Assembly (NCBI RefSeq): GCF_039542905.1
Contig: NZ_BAABIS010000001.1
Coordinates: 5,766,001-5,830,000, forward strand
Length of the DNA: 64,000 nt
Direction of reading: 5' to 3'
From: Kitasatospora terrestris
GTDB lineage: Bacteria > Actinomycetota > Actinomycetes > Streptomycetales > Streptomycetaceae
Numbering within the stretch: the first letter of the stretch is position 1; the number at the start of each line of letters is the position of its first letter. The position numbers and the translations under genes were made by a program. Positions 55,056-63,708 of the stretch are shown one piece after another. The notes under the pieces were generated by a model, which ran no database searches, was not told where the DNA came from, and saw only the letters and a program-made list of their open reading frames with translations.

Positions 55056-55985
55056 ATGCTCCGTTCCGCCCTCCTCGCCGCGTCGCGCTCCCCCAAGGCG
55101 CGCACCGTGATCGAGAAGTTCCCGCCGACCCACGCCATAGTCGACCGGTTCGTCGCCGGCGAGCGCCTCGAGCAGGCCGTCGCCGCCACCGACGAGCTCG
55201 TCGCCACCGGCCGCAAGGTCACCCTGGACCACCTCGGCGAGGACACCAAGGACGCCGACCAGGCCGCCGGCACCGCCCTGGCCTACGAGCACCTGCTCGC
55301 CGCCCTCAAGGACACCGGCCTCGCCGCCGGCGCCGAGGTCTCGGTCAAGCTCTCGGCCGTCGGCCAGTTCCTGCCGGTGGACGGCGAGAAGATCGCCCTG
55401 GAGAACGCCCGCCGGATCTGCGCCGCCGCCGCGGACGCCGGCACCACGGTCACCCTCGACATGGAGGACCACACCACCACCGACTCCACCCTGTCGATCG
55501 CCCGCGAGCTGCGCGCCGACTACCCGTGGCTCGGCATCGTGCTGCAGGCCTACCTGCGCCGCACCGAGGCCGACTGCAAGGACTTCGCGTACGAGGGCTC
55601 GCGGGTGCGGATCTGCAAGGGCGCCTACAAGGAGCCCGAGTCGGTCGCCTTCCAGGGCAAGAAGGACGTCGACCTGGCGTACGTGCGGGCCCTCAAGGTG
55701 CTGATGGCCGGCCAGGGCTACCCGATGGTCGCCTCGCACGACCCCAACATGATCAAGATCGCCGGCCAGCTGGCCGAGTGGAACAAGCGCGACACCGACT
55801 CCTTCGAGTACCAGATGCTCTACGGCATCCGGCCCGAGGAGCAGCTGCGCCTGGCGGAGGCCGGCAACACCATGCGGGTCTACCTGCCGTACGGGCAGGA
55901 GTGGTACGGCTACTTCATGCGCCGCCTCGCCGAGCGCCCCGCGAACCTCGCCTTCTTCCTGCGCGCGATGGCCACCCGCGGCTGA
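55056..55985 (+). CDS. putA: Proline dehydrogenase
   Basis: A 309-residue monofunctional FAD-dependent TIM barrel enzyme oxidising proline to pyrroline-5-carboxylate. It has VSVKLSAVGQF, TLDMEDH, QAYLRRTEAD, VRICKGAYKEP and YLPYGQEWYGYFMRRLAERPAN, the family signatures. The ATG follows CCAGGAGTC. With pruA it converts proline to glutamate. Confidence 0.96.
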   Translation: MLRSALLAASRSPKARTVIEKFPPTHAIVDRFVAGERLEQAVAATDELVATGRKVTLDHLGEDTKDADQAAGTALAYEHLLAALKDTGLAAGAEVSVKLSAVGQFLPVDGEKIALENARRICAAAADAGTTVTLDMEDHTTTDSTLSIARELRADYPWLGIVLQAYLRRTEADCKDFAYEGSRVRICKGAYKEPESVAFQGKKDVDLAYVRALKVLMAGQGYPMVASHDPNMIKIAGQLAEWNKRDTDSFEYQMLYGIRPEEQLRLAEAGNTMRVYLPYGQEWYGYFMRRLAERPANLAFFLRAMATRG

Positions 55986-56021
55986 GTCCGCCCTGGAGCC
56001 CACCCTGGCAGGGGTGCACCG

Positions 56022-56056
56022 AGGCCGCTGGCGGTCCACAAGACCGCCGGCGGCCT
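56022..56056. terminator. Bidirectional terminator after putA
   Basis: AGGCCGCTGGCGGTC pairs with GACCGCCGGCGGCCT with one mismatch and a 5-nt loop. The minus-strand small gene ends beside it. Confidence 0.82.
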
Positions 56057-56068
56057 TCGCGCGTCGGC

Positions 56069-56401
56069 TCAGCGGTCGAGCTCCAGCAGGGCGTCGACGT
56101 ACTCCCGCTCGTTCACGTCCAGGGTGTTCGGGTCGAGATGCCTGATGGGCTCGAAGAACTCGGTCCCGAAGAGGCCGGTGTCGGCCAGTTCGCCGAGTGC
56201 GTGCAGGGTGTTCTCCCGGCAGTCCCGGTCGGTCTCGACAGCCGCCGCGGTGGCCAGGGTCATCGCCAACATGCGGGCTTGGAAGCGGTCGAAGGCGCTG
56301 ATCCAGTCGGTGATGGTGTCACAGGCGCCGCTTCGGATCCGGACGTCTGCTGCGGTGAGCCGTTGCACCAGACCGATGAGCTGCTGGTCGCTGACCGACA
56401 T
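56069..56401 (-). CDS. Small helical protein downstream of the Rhs remnant, candidate immunity protein
   Basis: A 110-residue, acidic, all-helical protein (QQLIGLVQRLTAADVRIRSGACDTITDWISAFDRF; HALGELADTG), resembling short HEAT-like immunity proteins. It lies 40 nt downstream of the end of the Rhs gene, the normal place for the cognate immunity gene of a polymorphic toxin. The family is not recognised. Codon use is slightly less GC3-biased than its neighbours, fitting an accessory gene. Confidence 0.65.
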   Translation of the reverse strand: MSVSDQQLIGLVQRLTAADVRIRSGACDTITDWISAFDRFQARMLAMTLATAAAVETDRDCRENTLHALGELADTGLFGTEFFEPIRHLDPNTLDVNEREYVDALLELDR

Positions 56402-56440
56402 CGCTGATTCGCCTCTTTCGTGGTTGGGCCGGGTGGAGGG

Positions 56441-58043
56441 TCAGGGCGTGTAGCCCGGTGGGAGGTTGCCGTAGCCCGGCGGGTAGGACCAGGGCACCGG
56501 CCAGGGATGTGCGAGGCGTCGGCGCCGTACCGCCGGGGTGGGTGACCTCGATCGGCATCCCCGCGGCATTGCAGGTGAAGCGGGTCGTACTGCCCGACGC
56601 ATCGGTGACCGAGGCCCTGTGGCCGCGCTCATCGTACGAGAACCGGGTGACCGCACCGATCGGGTCGGTGAGTGTCAGCTGAAGGCCGGCGGAGTCGTAG
56701 GTGTGCTGCCAGGTCGCGCCGCCCGCACCGGTCACGATCGCCGGGAGGCCGAGGCGGTCGGTGTAGGTGGACGTGGAGCGAGCTCCGTCGGGTCGGGTGA
56801 TGGCGATGAGGTCGCCGGCACCGTCGTACTCGTATCGAGTCGTGCGGCCGAGGGGGTCGGTGACGGCGATGACCTGGGCGTGGTCGTTGATCATGTAGGT
56901 GGTGGTGTGGCCGAGGGCGTTGGTCTCGGTGTGGGTGCGCAGGCCGGTGTCCGGGTCGCGGTCGCCGTAGCTGAAGGTGAAGCGGAGGAAGCCGTCGGTG
57001 CCGCCCTCATCGGTGACCCGGCCCAGATGGTCGTAGGTGTACCGGTACTGGGAGTTGTTGCGGTCGGTCCAGGAGGTGAGGCGGCCGTGCGCGTCGTTGG
57101 TGAAGCGCATGGGCCTGCCGGAGGAGTTGTAGACGGCGGTGAGGTGGCCGTCCGTGTAGCTGTAGCGCGTCAGCAGGGCGTCGCCACCGGTGTCGCCCGC
57201 CTTCGCCAGGCGCAGGGCGGTGATGCGGTCGGCGTCCACGGTGACCAGGAGCTGGTAGCCGCCGGAGTGGGTGATGGAGAGCGGGACTCCGTCCTGGTCG
57301 TAGGCGAGGGTGTAGTGGCGGCCGAGGCGGTCGCGGACGACGGTGAGCAGGGCCTCGTCGCCGTCGGGAGTGGGAGTGAACTCCTTGACCAGGCCGGTGG
57401 CGGGGTCGGTGACGGTGTAGAGCCCTTCGACGTGGTCGAGTTCGTGGCGGGAACCGGCAGAGGCGTGGACGGGGTCGCCGGGCTCGGGGTGGGGGTAGGC
57501 CTGGGTGATTCGGTCGGGGCGGATGTGGACGACGCCGTCCTCGTCGATCTCCAGGCGTTCGTCGAAGGTGCAGATCCACTTCGGGCCCATCCAGCGGCCG
57601 GTCACCAGTCCCGATTCGAAGTTGCGGGTGAACGCGAGCGGAAGCGAACCGGGCAGCCACGCGTCGGTCTGGTCGATGAACATCCGGCCGGTGGCGATGT
57701 CGACCGGTTCGCCGGGGCACTCGCGCGTGTCGAGCGGGCGACCTTCGGTGCGGGGGCTCTTGACCTGGTTGCGGCCGCGCCGCTTGGGGTGCGACCCGCC
57801 GCGGCTGCCGCCCGGGCCGTGGCCACCGCGCGGGTGGGGGACCTTGGTGTCGTGTCCCTTGAGGATCTTCTCCAGGTCCCCGGCGTGCTCGGCCTCGATC
57901 TCGCGGGTGTTGTGGGCGACCTTCTTCATGTTGTCGCCGGCCTTGCGGTAGAAGGACTACAGCGCCTTGCCGGCGTCCTCGGCGAGGGTCCTGCCGAGCT
58001 TCTGCGCCGCGTCCTCCAGCGCCTTGACGATCTGGTTGCTCAT
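56441..58043 (-). pseudogene. Rhs/YD-repeat polymorphic toxin, disrupted by an amber codon and a 3' deletion or frameshift
   Basis: ATG 58043 starts in an ATGA overlap with the gene at 58040-58543 and reads 28 residues to TAG 57959-57957, after which the same frame continues uninterrupted (FYRKAGDNMKKVAHNTREIE) for over 450 codons. It shows the PxDxxTGRM segment, DUF6531 (PVDIATGRMFIDQTDAWLPG) and many YD repeats (YSYTDGHLTAVYNSSGRPMRF). Full Rhs proteins are over 1,000 residues and end in a toxin domain; here the core stops near 56520 and only a proline-rich tail in another frame (YPPGYGNLPPGYTP, stop at 56441) remains. Restart at ATG 57929 is possible. Confidence 0.8.
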
Positions 58044-58543
58044 TCGAAGCTCACCCCCGCGATCTTGGACTGGAACACCTGCGCGTGACCGGCGACGGTC
58101 TCCGCTTGGTCGTGCATCAGCTGGGCGTGCCGCTCCAGCCCGTCCGGATCGATCCGGAAGCCGGTGCCGGCGGGGGCGCCGCCGTCGACGCCGAGTGCGG
58201 CCTCGGCGGCCTGGTCGGCGATGAACGCGGCGGCCAGCGCGACGAGTTCGGCGATCGTCTCGACCTTCATCGCGACGATCACGTCGGCGGCGATGTCGAG
58301 TGCGTCGGCCACCACGTGGCAGGCCTGGACCAGCTGGTTGAAGTGCTGGTCGGAGACGGACGCCCACTTGGCGAGCAGCGCCTCGTAGGAGGCGCCCTCG
58401 TACGCCTGGCCGAGCTGTTCGACCATGGACGTCGACTTCTGGTGCGCCGCCTCCACGGCCTGCCCGAACTCCCGCACGTGGGAGGCGAACTCACGGACCT
58501 TGTCCTCGTTCACCGTCGGCCAGTTGATGCCGATGATCGACAT
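58040..58543 (-). CDS. WXG100-like/type VII-secretion-type helical protein
   Basis: A 167-residue helical protein starting MSIIGINWPTVNEDKVREFASHV, with a second long helix and an Ala-rich C-terminal region (AAAFIADQAAEAALG). It resembles the WXG100/LXG-type partners that precede Rhs toxins in actinobacteria. It overlaps the Rhs start by 4 nt. The start could be GTG 58552 instead. It remains intact although the toxin gene is broken. Confidence 0.75.
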   Translation of the reverse strand: MSIIGINWPTVNEDKVREFASHVREFGQAVEAAHQKSTSMVEQLGQAYEGASYEALLAKWASVSDQHFNQLVQACHVVADALDIAADVIVAMKVETIAELVALAAAFIADQAAEAALGVDGGAPAGTGFRIDPDGLERHAQLMHDQAETVAGHAQVFQSKIAGVSFE

Positions 58544-58679
58544 GAACTCCACTACCTCGCCAGGCAGCTCGATCGCCGTGGCGCACCTCGCCTTCCCCCG
58601 AATGACGTGTCGCGGACGGCACGGTAGTCCGGCGCGACTTCGGGGGGTGCGAGGTCTTAGGAAGACTTTCCGACCATCG

Positions 58680-59873
58680 TCAGAGCATGGCGGCGGCGGG
58701 CTTGACCATGGCGCGGGCGGTCTTGGCGTCGACGTACTCGCCGAGGGCGGTCATCACCCACTCGCCGGAGAACTGGCGGACCAGCTTGCACATCGCGACA
58801 CCGGTGCGCGGCTCGGCGTGGGTGAGGTCGAAGCGGACCAGCTCGTCGCCGGTGGAGGCGTCGAGCAGGCGGCAGTAGGCGTTGGCGACGTCGGTGAACT
58901 TCTGCCCGGAGAAGGAGTTGACGACGAAGACCAGGCCGCAGACCTCGGGCGGGATGCCGTCCAGGTGGACGGTGATCGACTCGTCGTCGCCCACTCCGGC
59001 GCCGGTCAGGTTGTCGCCGGAGTGGGCGATCGCGCCGTTGAAGATGGACAGCTTCATGAACCAGGCGGTGTCGACCTTCTTGCGCTGGGCGTCGAAGGCG
59101 ATCACCGAGGCGTCCAGGTCGACGTTGCGGCCGCGCGCGGCCGGCTCCCAGCCGAGGCCCATCCGGACCGCGGCGAGGAACGGCTTGCCGGCCTTCTCCA
59201 GCGAGACCGAGCCGCCCTTGACCAGGCTGACCCGGCCCTTGTCCAGGGTGATCTTGCCGCTGGACGGCGCCGCGGACGGCATCGGCGGCGGGGTGGTGGG
59301 CGGCGGCGGGGTCGGGGCGCCGGTGACCGGGGCCGCGACGGGGGCGGCCGGGGCGGCGGGCGCCGGTGAGTCCTCGACGTTGACGCCGAAGTCGGTGGCG
59401 ATGCCGGCCAGGCCGTCGGCGTAGCCCTGGCCCACCGCGCGGACCTTCCACTCGCTGCCGCGCCGGTACACCTCGACGACCACCAGGGCGGTCTCCCGGG
59501 AGAGCCGCGGCGGGGTGAAGGTGATCAGCACCTGGCCGCTGTCCGCGTCGCGGACGGTGGCGGTGGGCTCGGTGCCGGCGAAGGTCGCGCCGGCGTCGTC
59601 CAGGCTCGCCGTCACCACGATCTTGCTGATCTCGGCGGGCACCGCGGTGGTGTCCACGGTGATCGCGTCGGGCGTCGCGCCGCCGCCGGGACGGTGGGTG
59701 ACGCCCGGGCCGGTGGGCTCGTTGAAGAAGACGAAGTCGGCGTCCGAACGGACCTTGCCCGCCTCCGTCAGCAGCAGCCCGGAGACGTCCAGCTGCTTGG
59801 GCGCGGTCACCTCGACCGTCACCCGGGACGCCGAAAGCGGCGCGTTGCCGCCCTGGGTCAGGACCGTCGTCAC
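58680..59873 (-). CDS. TerD-family protein with two TerD domains
   Basis: A 397-residue protein. The first TerD-like domain ends with VVEVYRRGSEWKVRAVGQGYADGLAGIATDFGV. A Pro/Ala-rich linker (about residues 180-230) follows. The second is a complete TerD domain: VSLVKGGSVSLEKAGKPFLAAVRMGLGWEPA, IDLDASV-like NVDLDASVIAFD, and the Ca-binding GVGDDESITVHL. GTG 59873 has GGAGGAGGAG upstream. It is related to the TerD proteins at 2.8-5.5 kb and is probably part of the same stress response. Confidence 0.92.
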   Translation of the reverse strand: MTTVLTQGGNAPLSASRVTVEVTAPKQLDVSGLLLTEAGKVRSDADFVFFNEPTGPGVTHRPGGGATPDAITVDTTAVPAEISKIVVTASLDDAGATFAGTEPTATVRDADSGQVLITFTPPRLSRETALVVVEVYRRGSEWKVRAVGQGYADGLAGIATDFGVNVEDSPAPAAPAAPVAAPVTGAPTPPPPTTPPPMPSAAPSSGKITLDKGRVSLVKGGSVSLEKAGKPFLAAVRMGLGWEPAARGRNVDLDASVIAFDAQRKKVDTAWFMKLSIFNGAIAHSGDNLTGAGVGDDESITVHLDGIPPEVCGLVFVVNSFSGQKFTDVANAYCRLLDASTGDELVRFDLTHAEPRTGVAMCKLVRQFSGEWVMTALGEYVDAKTARAMVKPAAAML

Positions 59874-60027
59874 GTGCTCCTCCTCCACCGGTACACGCTG
59901 TCGGACGCGCCCGGCGCGCCCCTGGTTGCACACTAGCCCGCCGGGTGCCCTGACGGCATGTGACCTGACGGTACGCCGCGAGCGGAAAGACCTTGCCACT
60001 GCCGGGGGGCCGGGTGAGCATGCAGGC

Positions 60028-62520
60028 ATGCCAGCTCTGCAACGTACCGAAGCGATCCTTCGTGCCAGCCTGCTCGACGTCCGCTCCTACACGATCGACC
60101 TGGACGTCACCCGGGGTCCCGACGTGTTCGGCTCCACCACCGTGATCCGGTTCGGCTGCGCCGAGCCGGGCAGCGACAGCTTCGTCGACCTGGAGCCGGT
60201 CGAGCTGCGCCGGGCCGTGCTCAACGGCCGGCCGCTGGACCCCGCCGACCTGGACGGCAACCGGCTCGCCCTGCCCGGCCTGGCGGCGGAGAACGAGCTG
60301 CTGGTCGAGGCGGACATGCGCTACTCGCGCACCGCCGAGGGCCTGCACCGCTACACCGACCCGGCGGACGGCGAGGTCTACCTCTACGCGAGCTGCGCGC
60401 CGGACCTGGCGCCCAAGGTGTTCGCCTGCTTCGACCAGCCGGACCTGAAGGCGCCGATCCGACTGGGCGTGACGCTCCCGCCGGGCTGGAAGGCGTTCGC
60501 CAACGGCGCCCCGGCCGGGCCCGGGGAGGAGGGCCGGCGGGAGTTCGCCGAGACGAAGCCGATCTCCACGTACCTCTTCACCGTCGTCGCGGGCCCGCTG
60601 CACTCGGTGGCCGGCGAGCACGACGGCATTCCGCTGGGCCTGCACGCGCGGCGTTCGCTCGCGGCCGAGCTGGAGCGGGAGGCCGACGAGCTCTTCGAGG
60701 TGACCCGGGCGTCCTTCGACCGGCTGCACGAGCTGTTCGAGCAGCGCTACCCGTTCGGCGAGTACCACCAGGCCTTCATGCCCGAGTTCAACTGGGGCGC
60801 GATGGAGAACCCCGGCTGCGTGGTCTTCCGCGACGAGATGCTCTTCCGGTCGACGCCGACGGACGCCGACCGCGAGTCGCGCGCGATGGTGGTCTGCCAC
60901 GAGATGGCGCACATGTGGTTCGGCGACCTGGTCACCATGAAGTGGTGGGACGACCTGTGGCTGAACGAGTCGTTCGCCGAGATGCTCGGCTACCGGGTGG
61001 CCGCCGAGTCGACCCGGTTCACCCTCGCGTGGATCGGCTTCGCGGCCCGCCGCAAGGCCTGGGGGTACGACGCCGACCAGCGCGGCTCCACCCACCCGGT
61101 GGCCGGCAACGGCACCCGCAGCGTCGCCGAGGCGGTCGTCAACTTCGACGGGATCTCGTACGCCAAGGGCGCCTCGGTGCTGCGGCAGCTGGTGGCCTGG
61201 CTGGGAGACGAGGCGTTCTTCGCCGGCATCAACGCGTACTTCGCCTGGCACCGGTACGGGAACGCCGAGCTGGCCGACTTCCTCGCGGCGCTCGGCGAGG
61301 CCAGCGGCAAGGACGTCCACGGGTGGGCGGAGCAGTGGCTGCGCACCAGCGGCGTCGACACCCTGCGGGTCGAGGTCGAGCGGGACGGCGGGAAGGTCCG
61401 GTCGGTCGCGGTGGTGAACGAGGGCAGCCGGCCGCACCTGGTCGGGGTCGGCGGGTACGCCATGGTCGAGCCGTACCTGCGGGCCTGGCCCGGCGCACCG
61501 GCCGTGGAGGTGCCCGCCGGCGGACGGGTGCTCGTCCCCGAGCTGGTCGAGGACCAGCCGGAGCTGGTCGTCCCCAACCACGGCGACCTGACCTGGGCGA
61601 AGATCCGGCTGGACGAGGCCTCGTGGCAGGTCGTCACCGAGTCGCTGGCCCAGGTGGAGGACGGGCTGACCCGCGCCCTGCTCTGGGACCACGCGCGGGA
61701 CCTGGTCCGGGACGGCGAGCTCGCCCCCGCCGAGTACCTGCGCCTGGTGGAGCGCCACCTGGGCGGGGAGACCGTCGTGTCGACCGTGGAGGCGGTGCTC
61801 GCCTTCGCGGTGAACGACGTGGCGGGCCGCTACCTGGCGCCGGAGCGGCGGGCCGCCGGGCTGGCGGTGGTGGCGGGGGCGGCCCGGTCGCTGCTGTTCG
61901 GCTCGGACGTCGCGCCCAACCTGCGCCAGGCCGCGCTGCGCGGGGCCCTGGAGAGCTCGGTCGGCGAGGCACAACTCGACGAACTGCAGGCCTGGTTGGC
62001 CGGGGACGGGCTGCCGGGAGGGGTCTCGCTGAGCCCCGAGCTGCGCTGGGTGGCGCTGGCCCGGCTGGCCGCGCGGGGCCGGGCCGGCGAGCCGGAGTTC
62101 AGCGCGGAGCTGGCCCGCGACCCCGGCACGGAGGCGGAGGTCGGGGCGGCGAGGGCCCGGGCCGCCCGGCCGGAGCCGGACGCGAAGGCACGGGCCTGGC
62201 AGGCGATGTTCACCGACGGGGAGCTGTCCAACCACCTGCTCCGGGCGACCGCCGAGGGCTTCTGGCGCTCGGGCGCGGAGGAGCAGCAGCAGGAGTACGT
62301 CCGGCGGTACTTCGCCGAGCTGCTCGGTGCGGCCCGGCGCGGCGACGCGGTGGTGCGGATGCTCGGGCACTTCCTGTTCCCCCGCGGGTACGCGACCGCG
62401 GAGACGGTGCGGCTGGCCGAGGAGTGCCTGCGGGCCGACGGGCTGACGCCGGCGCTGCGCCGGGTGGTCGGCGACGAACTGGACGACCTGCGGCGCGCGC
62501 AGCGGATCAGGGAGGCCTGA
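60028..62520 (+). CDS. pepN: Aminopeptidase N (M1 family)
   Basis: An 830-residue M1 metallopeptidase removing N-terminal residues. It has the exopeptidase motif FNWGAMENPG and the zinc motif HEMAHMWFGDLVTMKWWDDLWLNESFAE (HExxH-x18-E), followed by YAKGASVLRQL and an ERAP1-like helical C-terminal domain. ATG 60028 begins the conserved N-terminus. No clear Shine-Dalgarno precedes it. It is divergent from the double-TerD gene. Confidence 0.96.
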   Translation: MPALQRTEAILRASLLDVRSYTIDLDVTRGPDVFGSTTVIRFGCAEPGSDSFVDLEPVELRRAVLNGRPLDPADLDGNRLALPGLAAENELLVEADMRYSRTAEGLHRYTDPADGEVYLYASCAPDLAPKVFACFDQPDLKAPIRLGVTLPPGWKAFANGAPAGPGEEGRREFAETKPISTYLFTVVAGPLHSVAGEHDGIPLGLHARRSLAAELEREADELFEVTRASFDRLHELFEQRYPFGEYHQAFMPEFNWGAMENPGCVVFRDEMLFRSTPTDADRESRAMVVCHEMAHMWFGDLVTMKWWDDLWLNESFAEMLGYRVAAESTRFTLAWIGFAARRKAWGYDADQRGSTHPVAGNGTRSVAEAVVNFDGISYAKGASVLRQLVAWLGDEAFFAGINAYFAWHRYGNAELADFLAALGEASGKDVHGWAEQWLRTSGVDTLRVEVERDGGKVRSVAVVNEGSRPHLVGVGGYAMVEPYLRAWPGAPAVEVPAGGRVLVPELVEDQPELVVPNHGDLTWAKIRLDEASWQVVTESLAQVEDGLTRALLWDHARDLVRDGELAPAEYLRLVERHLGGETVVSTVEAVLAFAVNDVAGRYLAPERRAAGLAVVAGAARSLLFGSDVAPNLRQAALRGALESSVGEAQLDELQAWLAGDGLPGGVSLSPELRWVALARLAARGRAGEPEFSAELARDPGTEAEVGAARARAARPEPDAKARAWQAMFTDGELSNHLLRATAEGFWRSGAEEQQQEYVRRYFAELLGAARRGDAVVRMLGHFLFPRGYATAETVRLAEECLRADGLTPALRRVVGDELDDLRRAQRIREA

Positions 62521-62532
62521 CCGGGGCCTCCG

Positions 62533-62564
62533 GGCCGGCCGGGGGTCGCCCCCCCCGGCCGGCC
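62533..62564. terminator. Bidirectional terminator after pepN
   Basis: GGCCGGCCGGGGG pairs perfectly with CCCCCGGCCGGCC across a 6-nt loop, between convergent genes. Confidence 0.88.
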
Positions 62565-62571
62565 AGGGAGC

Positions 62572-63486
62572 CTAGAGGAACGCCCCCCGCGCGGTGACCG
62601 CGTGCGGGGTGGTGAGGGCGAAGGCGGAGGCCGTCCAGTTCTCGGCCGGGGCGGTCGGGTCCGGGGCCGGGACGGCGCCGGTGATCGAGAAGGTGTGGGT
62701 GCCGGCCGGCAGCGCGGTGTCCGGGGGGACGGTGAAGCGGTAGACCAGGGTGTCGCGGTCGAGGGCGACCGTGACCACCGCGCCGGGCAGGTCGGTGGCC
62801 GGGGTGGTGCCGGGCAGGGCGTCCGGGCGGCGGAGCCGGAACTCGACCTGCAGGGCGGCCAGCGGCTCGTTGACGGTCAGCCGCAGGGTGTGCCGGGTGC
62901 CGGAGCGGCCCAGGAACTCCAGGCCGGCGCAGCCGGACATGGCCGGGGCTGCGGACCCGGAGGCGATCGGCCGCGGGACGGCCGGCGGCGACGGCGGCAC
63001 GGACGCCGACGGCGGCGCGCCGGTCGGGCTGGTGGACGGCGCGGCCAGGGTCGGCGGAACGCCGCCGCCGGCCGCGAGCGGCGTGCCGGAGGCCCGCACC
63101 GGGTGGACGGCCGGGTGGGACGGCGTGGGCGTGGGCGTGGCGGTCGGCCGGAGCGAGGGCGCGGCGCTGCCGCCGCCGGAGACGGCGGAGCGGTCCGGCT
63201 CGGCGGGGGCGGCCGGGGCGGCGGTGGTCTCGGCGTCCGCGCTGGGCACCGGCGGGCTGGCGCCGACCGAGACGCCGGGCCGCCGGCCGACCTGCTGCTG
63301 CTCGTTGAGCAGCCAGGTGGTCACCAGGCTGATCCCGACCACGGTGGACATCGCCATGGCCGCGCCGGAGAAGCGCAGGGTCGGCAGCCGCAACCGGCCG
63401 CCGAACGGCTTGGGGCGGCCGTGCCGTCCGTTCCGTCCGTTCCGTGCGGCGCCGTGGACCGCCGCGGAGTGCTCGCGGAGCGCCAC
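62572..63486 (-). CDS. Membrane-anchored secreted protein with low-complexity linker
   Basis: A 304-residue protein. The N-terminus is basic (RNGRNGRHGRPKPFGGRLRLP), then one transmembrane helix (AMAMSTVVGISLVTTWLL), then about 100 residues rich in Pro, Ala, Ser and Thr, and a C-terminal beta-rich domain of about 115 residues (LEFLGRSGTRHTLRLTVNEPLAALQVEFRLRR; DTLVYRFTVPPDTALPAGTHTFSIT) with an Ig/CBM-like look. No family is recognised. GTG 63486 has AAGGGGAG upstream. Confidence 0.75.
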   Translation of the reverse strand: MALREHSAAVHGAARNGRNGRHGRPKPFGGRLRLPTLRFSGAAMAMSTVVGISLVTTWLLNEQQQVGRRPGVSVGASPPVPSADAETTAAPAAPAEPDRSAVSGGGSAAPSLRPTATPTPTPSHPAVHPVRASGTPLAAGGGVPPTLAAPSTSPTGAPPSASVPPSPPAVPRPIASGSAAPAMSGCAGLEFLGRSGTRHTLRLTVNEPLAALQVEFRLRRPDALPGTTPATDLPGAVVTVALDRDTLVYRFTVPPDTALPAGTHTFSITGAVPAPDPTAPAENWTASAFALTTPHAVTARGAFL

Positions 63487-63622
63487 CCGGCTCCCCTTCC
63501 TGACAGTGTTCGAAGGAGACTACCAGCGGCGTGCGGACGGACCGCCAGACCCGGGACGAAACGGGTGTGTGAATTCGAGTGCGGTGAGCGGTACGGAAGT
63601 TGAGGAGATGTCCGGCCGTCCG

Positions 63623-63638
63623 GGGGGTTGCAACCCCC
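63623..63638 (+). promoter_or_regulatory. Perfect 16-bp palindrome upstream of the SsgA-like gene
   Basis: GGGGGTTGCAACCCCC is a perfect inverted repeat, followed at once by TGCAACCC, a further half-copy. It is 70 nt before the start codon and could be an operator. No known regulator is assigned. Confidence 0.45.
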
Positions 63639-63708
63639 TGCAACCCTTGCCGCTTTCCGAACGGTGGCGCACGCTGATCCGGTACCCAGCCGCTTCGGAG
63701 AGATCGTC

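Noticed and set aside
56319..56440. Rhs frame continuing to 56319 over the small downstream gene
   Set aside because: The last 60-odd codons are Arg/His/Pro-rich and overlap the start of the intact small gene; this is out-of-frame read-through after the deletion.
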